Positions 57,571 to 64,000 of a stretch of DNA of 64,000 nt are shown here, piece by piece (position 1 is the first letter of the stretch; every line of letters begins with the position of its first letter). A program made the translations under genes and the position numbers. Below the pieces are notes generated by a model. That model did no database searches. It saw only the letters and a list, made by a program, of their open reading frames with translations, and was not told where the DNA came from. The stretch comes from Kosakonia pseudosacchari. Its GTDB lineage: Bacteria; Pseudomonadota; Gammaproteobacteria; Enterobacterales; Enterobacteriaceae. Where the stretch lies: the NCBI RefSeq assembly GCF_900184035.1, contig NZ_FXWP01000009.1, positions 372,001 to 436,000 on the forward strand. Direction: 5' to 3'.

Positions 57571-57597
57571 AAATCCCCCTTAATTTCAGGGGGATTT
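57571..57597 (+). terminator. ynfD terminator
   Basis: AAATCCCCC (57571-57579) / GGGGGATTT (57589-57597), a perfect 9-bp stem right after the ynfD stop. Confidence 0.8.
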
Positions 57598-57605
57598 CCC
57601 TCAAC

Positions 57606-57619
57606 TTGATCACGCTTAA
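57606..57619 (+). promoter_or_regulatory. Candidate FNR site upstream of the ynf operon
   Basis: TTGAT-CACG-CTTAA: left half perfect, right half 3/5 against TTGAT-N4-ATCAA. About 110 bases before ynfE/F. FNR activation of this operon is known in E. coli. Confidence 0.45.
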
Positions 57620-57718
57620 GATTCTTCTACTCCCTAATGATTAACATGATCACTTCATTAGCCTGCTTTTAATACGCCAGGTAATTTCTTTTTATTATAA
57701 ATAATAATGGAGTGAGCT

Positions 57719-60157
57719 ATGTCCGATACTGAACACCCGGGAGGGATCAGCCGACGAACGTTGGTGAAATCCACCGCTTTAGGATCGCTTGCGCTGGCCG
57801 CCGGCAGTTTTTCCCTGCCCTTTGGCCTGCGTTCTGCCGCCGCTGCCGTGCAACAGGCAATGCAACCCGCGCCAGACAAAGTGGTGTGGGGAGCCTGCTC
57901 GGTCAACTGCGGTAGCCGCTGCGCACTGCGTTTGCATGTCCGGGACGATGAAGTCTACTGGGTCGAAACCGATAATACCGGCGAGGATATCTACGGAAAT
58001 CACCAGGTGAGAGCCTGCCTGCGCGGGCGTTCTATTCGCCGCCGCATTAACCATCCGGATCGCCTGAATTACCCCATGAAACGCGTCGGCAAACGCGGCG
58101 AAGGCAAGTTTGAACGCATCACTTGGGATGAAGCGCTGGATACGATTGCCAACAGCTTGAAAAGCGTGGTGCAAAAATACGGTAACGAAGCGGTTTACAT
58201 TAATTACTCCTCCGGCATTGTCGGCGGCAACATTACCCGCTCTTCCCCTTCGGCGTCGATTATTGCCCGCCTGATGGCGATGTATGGCGGGTTTCTTAAC
58301 CAGTACGGCACCTACAGCACCGCGCAAATCTCCTGTGCGATGCCCTACACCTACGGATCGAATGAGGGTAACAGCACCTCGGATATCGAAAACACCAAAC
58401 TGGTGGTGATGTTCGGCAACAACCCGGCGGAAACCCGCATGAGTGGCGGCGGCATTACCTATTTCCTCGAGCAGGCGCGTGAACGCTCAAATGCACGCAT
58501 GATCGTTATCGATCCGCGTTATACCGATACGGCCGCCGGGCGTGAAGATGAGTGGGTGCCGATTCGTCCGGGCACCGATGCCGCGCTGGTTGCCGGTATG
58601 GCGTGGGTGCTGATTAACGAAAACCTCGTCGATCAAGCGTTTCTGGATAAATATTGCGTCGGTTACGACGAAAAAACGCTGCCTGCCGATGCGCCCGCCA
58701 ACAGCCATTACAAAGCCTATATTCTCGGCCAGGGCGAAGACGGTATCGCCAAAACACCGCAGTGGGCATCGCACATCACCGGTATTCCCGCCGATAAAAT
58801 CATCAAACTGGCGCGGGAAATTGGCAGCGCCAAACCCGCGTATATCTGCCAGGGCTGGGGACCACAGCGCCAGGCCAACGGCGAGCTGACGTCGCGCGCC
58901 ATTGCCATGCTGCCGATACTCACGGGTAACGTCGGCATTAACGGCGGCAACAGCGGCGCGCGCGAATCCACCTACACCATCACCATTGAACGGATGCCGA
59001 TGCCGGAAAACCCGGTGAAAACGTCGATTTCGTGCTTTACCTGGACCGATGCCATCGAACGCGGCCCGGAGATGACCGCCAAACGCGACGGTGTGCGCGG
59101 AAAAGATAAGCTTGATGTGCCGATTAAATTTATCTGGAACTACGCCGGTAACACCATTACCAACCAGCACGGCGATATCAACCGCACGCACGATATTCTG
59201 CAGGATGACAGCAAGTGCGAAATGATTGTGGTCATCGAGAACTTTATGACCTCATCCGCCATGTATGCCGATATTCTGCTGCCGGACCTGATGACCGTTG
59301 AGCAGGAAGACATCATCCCCAATGATTATGCCGGGAACATGGGCTACCTGATTTTCCTCCAGCCCGTCACCGCGCCGAAGTTCGAACGTAAACCGATTTA
59401 CTGGATAACCAGCGAAATCGCGCGCCGCCTGGGGCCGGACATCTACCAGAAATTTACCGAAGGCCGTACGCAGGAAGAGTGGCTGAAATACCTGTACGCC
59501 AAAATGGTCGCCAAAGATCCGCAACTGCCCTCCTATGAAGCCCTGAAAGCGATGGGTATTTATAAGCGCAAAGATCCGAACGGCCACTTCGTGGCTTATA
59601 AAAAATTCCGCGACGACCCGGTCGCCAACCCGTTGAAAACCCCCTCCGGCAAAATTGAAATCTACTCCAGCAAGCTGGCGGAAATTGCCAGCAGTTGGGA
59701 ACTGGATAAAGACGAGGTGATTAGCCCGTTGCCGGTTTACGCCGCAACCGCAGAAGGCTGGGACGATCCGGCACGAGAAAAATTCCCGCTGCAATTATTC
59801 GGTTTTCACTACAAAGCCCGTACGCACTCCAGCTACGGCAACATTGATGTGCTCCAGGAAGCGTGTCGCCAGGAAGTGTGGATCAACCCGATCGACGCCG
59901 AACGGCGCGGGATCAAACAGGGCGACATGGTGCGCGTCTTCAACGAACGCGGAGAAGTACGTATCGCCGCGAAAGTGACGCCGCGCATCATGCCGGGCGT
60001 CAGCGCCATGGGCCAGGGCGCCTGGCATCAGGCCAGGATGGACGGCGATCGCGTTGACCACGGTGGCTGCGTGAACACGCTGACCACGCACCGCCCTTCG
60101 CCGCTGGCGAAAGGCAACCCACAGCACACCAATCTGGTCGACATTCAAAAGGTTTAA
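57719..60157 (+). CDS. ynfE: YnfE/YnfF-type molybdoenzyme, DmsA paralogue
   Basis: 812 residues. Twin-arginine signal SRRTLVKSTALGSLALAAGS. An N-terminal [4Fe-4S] motif C-x3-C-x3-C (CSVNCGSRC) with the fourth Cys in RACLRGR, then the molybdopterin oxidoreductase and dinucleotide-binding domains (FHYKARTHSSYGNID). E. coli has two tandem copies (ynfE, ynfF); here there is one, which by sequence could be either. Predicted periplasmic reductase, reported to act on selenate in E. coli. First gene of a four-gene operon. Confidence 0.93.
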   Translation: MSDTEHPGGISRRTLVKSTALGSLALAAGSFSLPFGLRSAAAAVQQAMQPAPDKVVWGACSVNCGSRCALRLHVRDDEVYWVETDNTGEDIYGNHQVRACLRGRSIRRRINHPDRLNYPMKRVGKRGEGKFERITWDEALDTIANSLKSVVQKYGNEAVYINYSSGIVGGNITRSSPSASIIARLMAMYGGFLNQYGTYSTAQISCAMPYTYGSNEGNSTSDIENTKLVVMFGNNPAETRMSGGGITYFLEQARERSNARMIVIDPRYTDTAAGREDEWVPIRPGTDAALVAGMAWVLINENLVDQAFLDKYCVGYDEKTLPADAPANSHYKAYILGQGEDGIAKTPQWASHITGIPADKIIKLAREIGSAKPAYICQGWGPQRQANGELTSRAIAMLPILTGNVGINGGNSGARESTYTITIERMPMPENPVKTSISCFTWTDAIERGPEMTAKRDGVRGKDKLDVPIKFIWNYAGNTITNQHGDINRTHDILQDDSKCEMIVVIENFMTSSAMYADILLPDLMTVEQEDIIPNDYAGNMGYLIFLQPVTAPKFERKPIYWITSEIARRLGPDIYQKFTEGRTQEEWLKYLYAKMVAKDPQLPSYEALKAMGIYKRKDPNGHFVAYKKFRDDPVANPLKTPSGKIEIYSSKLAEIASSWELDKDEVISPLPVYAATAEGWDDPAREKFPLQLFGFHYKARTHSSYGNIDVLQEACRQEVWINPIDAERRGIKQGDMVRVFNERGEVRIAAKVTPRIMPGVSAMGQGAWHQARMDGDRVDHGGCVNTLTTHRPSPLAKGNPQHTNLVDIQKV

Positions 60158-60167
60158 GGAGTAGCCG

Positions 60168-60785
60168 ATGACAACCCAGTATGGATTTTTTATCGATTCT
60201 GCCCGGTGCACCGGTTGTAAAACCTGCGAACTGGCCTGTAAAGATTATAAAAACTTAACCCCCGATGTCAGTTTCCGCCGCGTGTATGAATACGCTGGCG
60301 GTAACTGGCAGGAAGATAACGGTGTCTGGCAGCAAAACGTATTTGCCTATTACCTGTCGATTTCCTGTAACCATTGTGAAGATCCGGCATGCACCAAAGT
60401 CTGCCCGAGCGGTGCAATGCATAAGCGGGAAGACGGGTTTGTGGTGGTGGACGAAGATGTCTGCATCGGCTGTCGCTACTGCCATATGGCCTGCCCGTAC
60501 GGTGCGCCGCAATACAACGCGGCAAAAGGTCATATGACCAAATGTGACGGCTGTTATGACCGCGTCGCCGGGGGTAAAAAGCCCATCTGCGTGGAATCCT
60601 GCCCGCTGCGCGCGCTCGATTTCGGCCCGATTGAGGAACTGCGTAAGCAGCATGGCGAACTGGCCGCGATCGCCCCCCTTCCGGCATCGCACTTCACGAA
60701 GCCCAATATTGTCATCAAACCAAACGCCAACAGCCGCCCGACAGGTGATACCACCGGCTATCTGGCAAACCCGCAGGAGGTGTGA
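60168..60785 (+). CDS. ynfG: YnfG, electron-transfer Fe-S subunit (DmsB type)
   Basis: 205 residues with four [4Fe-4S] cysteine groups: CTGCKTCELAC, CNHCEDPACTKVC, CIGCRYCHMAC and CDGC...CVESC. Passes electrons from the membrane anchor to the molybdoenzyme. 10 bp after ynfE/F and 1 bp before ynfH. Confidence 0.96.
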   Translation: MTTQYGFFIDSARCTGCKTCELACKDYKNLTPDVSFRRVYEYAGGNWQEDNGVWQQNVFAYYLSISCNHCEDPACTKVCPSGAMHKREDGFVVVDEDVCIGCRYCHMACPYGAPQYNAAKGHMTKCDGCYDRVAGGKKPICVESCPLRALDFGPIEELRKQHGELAAIAPLPASHFTKPNIVIKPNANSRPTGDTTGYLANPQEV

Positions 60786-60786
60786 G

Positions 60787-61644
60787 ATGGGAAACGGATG
60801 GCATGAATGGCCACTGGTTCTGTTTACGGTGCTCGGCCAGTGCGTGGCGGGCGGATTGATCGTGACCGGCTTCGTCTGGATGAACGCCAGAGATGACAAT
60901 ACCGGCCAGGTGCGGATTGTCCGCAGCCAGTTTTTACTCTGGATATTGATGGGCATCGGTTTTATCGCCTCAATGACGCACCTCGGTTCACCGCTGCGCG
61001 CGTTTAACTCGCTAAACCGCATTGGCGCATCGTCACTGAGTAATGAAATCGCCGCCGGATCGCTGTTTTTCGCCGTCGGCGGTTTCTGGTGGCTGCTGGC
61101 CTGGCTTGGCAAACTGCCCGCCACACTGGGGCGCGGCTGGCTGATTATCAGCATGGTGCTGGGGGTGCTGTTTGTCTGGGCGATGACGCGGGTGTATCAG
61201 ATTGATACCGTGCCGACCTGGCATAACGGCTACACCACCGCCGCATTTTTCCTCACCATGTTGACGGGTGGTCCGCTGCTGGCGGCGTTGCTGCTGCGCC
61301 TGGCAGGCATGCGCTTTCCGGCTCCGCGTTTTGCCGCCATCAGCGTTGCGGCACTTATCGCAAGCGTTGCAGTGGTCATGTTGCAGAGCATACAACTTGG
61401 CGAAACGCACAGTTCGGTACAACAAGCGGTCGCGCTGGTGCCGGATTACGGCCTGTTGCAGGTGGTACGTCTATTGCTGGTCGCCCTCGGTCTCGGTTGC
61501 TGGATCTGTCCGCTGGTGATGCGTAGACAGCCGAAAGTCAGCAGTTTGCTGACCGGGGTTGTGCTGGTGGTCGCTGGTGAAATCATTGGCCGTGGTCTGT
61601 TTTACGGCCTGCATATGACCGTTGGCGTTGCCGTCGCGGGTTAA
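60787..61644 (+). CDS. ynfH: YnfH, membrane anchor and quinol oxidase subunit (DmsC type)
   Basis: 285 residues, eight hydrophobic segments, DmsC/YnfH family (HEWPLVLFTVLGQCVAGGLI, SMTHLGSPLRAFNSLNRIGAS). Oxidises menaquinol and holds the enzyme at the inner membrane. The start is 1 base past the ynfG stop. Confidence 0.95.
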   Translation: MGNGWHEWPLVLFTVLGQCVAGGLIVTGFVWMNARDDNTGQVRIVRSQFLLWILMGIGFIASMTHLGSPLRAFNSLNRIGASSLSNEIAAGSLFFAVGGFWWLLAWLGKLPATLGRGWLIISMVLGVLFVWAMTRVYQIDTVPTWHNGYTTAAFFLTMLTGGPLLAALLLRLAGMRFPAPRFAAISVAALIASVAVVMLQSIQLGETHSSVQQAVALVPDYGLLQVVRLLLVALGLGCWICPLVMRRQPKVSSLLTGVVLVVAGEIIGRGLFYGLHMTVGVAVAG

Positions 61645-61684
61645 TAACAGTGCGCGGGGAGACCCGCGCTTTTCGGGAGACACC

Positions 61685-62296
61685 ATGACTGCCGTTACCC
61701 GCGAGTCCTTTATTTTTACCGCCCGCGTGTTGGGCGCGCTGTTTTACTATCCGCCGCAGAGCGAACCCTCCGCGCCGCTCGTCGCCGCGCTACGCAGTCG
61801 CCAGTGGCTGGAACAATGGCCGTTACAGGGAGATGAACTTATTCCGCTGGCGGAGGCGTTCGCGCAGCCTTGCGATGAGCCGCTGGATGAAGCCTGGCAG
61901 CGGCTCTTCATCGGTCCGTGGGCGCTACCCGCGCCACCGTGGGGTTCAGTATGGCTGGATAAAGAGAGCGTACTGTTTGGCGACTCGACGCTGGCGCTAC
62001 GCCAGTGGATGCGTGATAACAATATCGCGTTCAATACCGGGCAAAACGAGCCGGAAGATCACTTTGGTACCTTGTTGCTGATGGCGGCATGGCTGGCGGA
62101 ACAAGGCAATTACCCAGCCTGTGATCAATTACTGGCCTGGCATCTCCTGCCGTGGAGTGGGCGATTTCTCGCCGAGTTTTGTGACAACGCGCAGCACCCT
62201 TTTTTCGCCGCGCTGGGCCAGCTCGCACAGCTTACGCTCGCTGCGTGGCAATCGCAGTTGCTTATCCCGGTAGCGCAAAAACCGCTGTTTCGCTAA
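61685..62296 (+). CDS. dmsD: DmsD, Tat proofreading chaperone
   Basis: 203 residues of the TorD/DmsD family, which bind the twin-arginine signals of DmsA and YnfE/F until cofactor is loaded. The QRLFIGPWALPAPPWGSVWLD and EPEDHFGTLLLMAAWLAEQG motifs are typical. ATG at 61685, 40 bp after ynfH. Confidence 0.95.
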   Translation: MTAVTRESFIFTARVLGALFYYPPQSEPSAPLVAALRSRQWLEQWPLQGDELIPLAEAFAQPCDEPLDEAWQRLFIGPWALPAPPWGSVWLDKESVLFGDSTLALRQWMRDNNIAFNTGQNEPEDHFGTLLLMAAWLAEQGNYPACDQLLAWHLLPWSGRFLAEFCDNAQHPFFAALGQLAQLTLAAWQSQLLIPVAQKPLFR

Positions 62297-62440
62297 CGCA
62301 TCTATTTCAGATGCGCTGAGGAAAATCTAAAATCAGAAAAGATCATATACATTGGGTACTAACAGTAAAAGCCAGGCTGCTGCGTATTTTCCGCAGAGCG
62401 CCTCTTTCGTGTGTAATGCCTGAAACGTAAAAACAAGTAT

Positions 62441-62473
62441 GCCTCCCTGAATTATTGATTAACTCCGGGAGGC
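62441..62473 (-). terminator. Possible terminator of the RHS gene
   Basis: GCCTCCC (62441-62447) / GGGAGGC (62467-62473) with a 19-base loop; on the minus strand a TTGTTTTT tail follows. It is 20 bases after the toxin stop. Confidence 0.5.
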
Positions 62474-62492
62474 TATCAGAGTAGTGCAAAAT

Positions 62493-64000
62493 TCAATCGG
62501 CATTATAAATTTTATTAACAGGATATTTTTTTCTCACCACATGTCTTATTTCAGAAAAGGTGATAGGATCAAAAGCTTCGTTTTTCCTTCTTTTTTCAAG
62601 ATTGGCCCAGGGTCTTTTATTATAATCTTCAGCTTCAACACGGCTGCCTTCAAAGAACATCAAAAAATCCACTTCTTTAATCGGCGAACTACCGCTATAT
62701 ACCCAATCCAACCCTAATTTTGAGAGTTTCCTGAAAACAGCATTCTTCAGCGAATACACTACCATTTGTTGATTAGACCTGGTGTCTTTCATGCTGTCGA
62801 CTCTCTCCATTTTTTTATAGCCGGTTTTATCTCCTTTCTTAAAATCCTTCGTAAAATCCTCCATTGCTTCTTTAAACGGCCCTTGTACGACACCTATTCG
62901 AGTAAATAAGCTCCCTTCGTTGTCCCTGTAATTTTTCGCTAACGACTGCAGCAGCGTACCTTTTTTACTCTTCGTTTTTACATACTCTGACAAAGACAAA
63001 TATTTATAATTTTTCTTTAAAAAAGCAGACCAACTGCTTAACAGTTGCCTGGCGTAATCATCCGGTAGCGCAGGATTATGCTGCTGTAAGATTTTTATAT
63101 TCTCAGCCCCTACTGGAAGCCCTTTTTTAATTCTCGGGGTGGTTTCATGCAAGGTTTTGAAGTCAATATTAAATGCAGCATTAAGCGAATCTATTCTTAA
63201 ATGCTCACTCTCACCTTTTATATTAAGGTATTCTTCCCTTGAAGATTCCGTACCATAAATTAAATTGACACTGAAACTAGTATCACCACCATCGTCTATA
63301 TAACTGCCCGGATTATTATGAACCATTCTGAACAGGTTCAGCCCGTCCACCGTACCAGCCGGGTCAGCTGAGAGCCACCGCCCCGCCCACGGCTGATAAT
63401 AGCGGTAGCCGTAGTAATAGAGCCCGGTTGCGTCCTGCTCTTTACCCGAATAACGAATGATCTTGTAATCCGCCTCCAGCTGGCTGCGCGCGGCAAACAG
63501 TGCCGTGCCGCCAAACGGGTAATACTCCTCCTGGCTGATTAACTCGCCGCTGCTGTCCACTTCGAGGCTGCTGCTGCCGGTGAGGTTGTCGTAGCTGTAA
63601 CGAATCGGGTCATTGCTGATGCCGTCAGGTTGCCCGCTTTCCCAGTGCAGTACCCGCACCTGCGCGCGGCCGGCTTCGCCAACCGTTATCACCTGTAATT
63701 CTTCGGTTGCGCTGCTGCGCAGCTCCAGACCCGGCAGATAAATCACCCGTTTTGTCTGCGTGCTGCCGCCGGTCAGTTGTGAGGTGATTTTGACGATGCG
63801 CTGGCTGCTGGCGTCGTAACGGTAACTTTCTTTGTCATCAGCTGCGTCGTCACGGGTGACGGGAGTGACTTTTTGCAATTCCTGCCGTGCCGTCCATACC
63901 AGCGACTGACCGGGCAGCAACTGTTTCTGCTGACCACCGGCAGTAAACAGCGCCTCCACATCCGCCGGGTTTTCCGTAAACGTGCTGAGCACCGCGCGGT
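62493..64000 (-). CDS. TccC/RHS repeat-associated toxin, 3' part
   Basis: About 502 residues are in the window; the 5' end lies beyond it. The RHS core is clear: RYSYDNLTGSSSLEVDSSGE, QEEYYPFGGTALFAARS, YSGKEQDATGLYYYGYRYYQ and PWAGRWLSADPAGT-DGLNLFRMVHNNP, the form found in TccC subunits of Tc insecticidal toxins. After it begins a variable effector domain of about 264 residues (DNA 62493-63287), lysine-rich and visibly richer in A and T. I cannot assign its fold. It is not followed by an immunity gene; dmsD is next. Confidence 0.88.
   Translation of the reverse strand, partial: RAVLSTFTENPADVEALFTAGGQQKQLLPGQSLVWTARQELQKVTPVTRDDAADDKESYRYDASSQRIVKITSQLTGGSTQTKRVIYLPGLELRSSATEELQVITVGEAGRAQVRVLHWESGQPDGISNDPIRYSYDNLTGSSSLEVDSSGELISQEEYYPFGGTALFAARSQLEADYKIIRYSGKEQDATGLYYYGYRYYQPWAGRWLSADPAGTVDGLNLFRMVHNNPGSYIDDGGDTSFSVNLIYGTESSREEYLNIKGESEHLRIDSLNAAFNIDFKTLHETTPRIKKGLPVGAENIKILQQHNPALPDDYARQLLSSWSAFLKKNYKYLSLSEYVKTKSKKGTLLQSLAKNYRDNEGSLFTRIGVVQGPFKEAMEDFTKDFKKGDKTGYKKMERVDSMKDTRSNQQMVVYSLKNAVFRKLSKLGLDWVYSGSSPIKEVDFLMFFEGSRVEAEDYNKRPWANLEKRRKNEAFDPITFSEIRHVVRKKYPVNKIYNAD

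Overview
The window reads as chromosomal DNA of a diazotrophic enterobacterium. The nif genes have the Klebsiella/Kosakonia order and protein lengths, and the rest follows the E. coli K-12 gene order (yneE-uxaB-yneFGH-sad-ptrR-sotB-mar-eamA-ydeE-mgtS-dcp-ydfG-rspR-ydfZ-ydfI-ynfABC-speG-ynfD-ynfEGH-dmsD). Kosakonia or a close relative is my best guess; this is inference from gene content, not a database match.

1-12.2 kb is the right part of a nif cluster: the end of nifN, then nifX, nifUSVWZM, divergent nifF and nifLA, then nifBQ. It encodes Fe-S supply (NifU, NifS), homocitrate (NifV), Fe-protein and MoFe-protein maturation (NifM, NifW, NifZ), the flavodoxin electron donor (NifF), FeMo-co assembly (NifB, NifQ, NifX, NifN) and the NifL/NifA switch. 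Sigma-54 -24/-12 elements precede nifU, nifF, nifL and nifB. NifA-type TGT-N10-ACA sites precede nifU and nifB, a further one lies in the nifL leader, and two NtrC-like sites precede nifL.

12.3-20.0 kb is accessory: an EAL-HDOD protein, a chemoreceptor, an aldehyde dehydrogenase with a divergent LysR regulator, an AhpD-like protein, a MocR regulator and a small membrane ORF.

20-34 kb holds yneE, uxaB, an acetyltransferase, three GGDEF proteins in series, yneG-glsB, a second chemoreceptor, sad with divergent ptrR, an acetyltransferase and an L-2-hydroxyacid dehydrogenase. At 34.2-34.7 kb two divergent genes (DeoR regulator and SDR) survive only as 3' remnants.

34.7-45.5 kb holds a PhzF protein, sotB, a lipoprotein hydrolase coupled to marC, the marRAB operon with intact operator sites, eamA, ydeE, a methionine-synthase-like gene behind MetJ boxes, a rhodanese and an FtrA-like regulator, mgtS, and a convergent PhoP-type small RNA that is probably mgrR.

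45.6-47.1 kb is the least ordinary stretch: a zinc-ribbon mini-gene without a canonical start codon (YmcF/YnfQ-like), an orphan GvpU-like gene, a 72-residue protein of unknown function, and a hairpin-rich stretch with no gene that I can identify.

47.1-62.3 kb returns to E. coli order from dcp to dmsD, without rspAB/ydfJ, with a LysE exporter and LysR regulator added, and with one YnfE/F-type catalytic subunit. The right end is the 3' part of a TccC/RHS toxin with an AT-rich C-terminal domain, at the place where E. coli has clcB.
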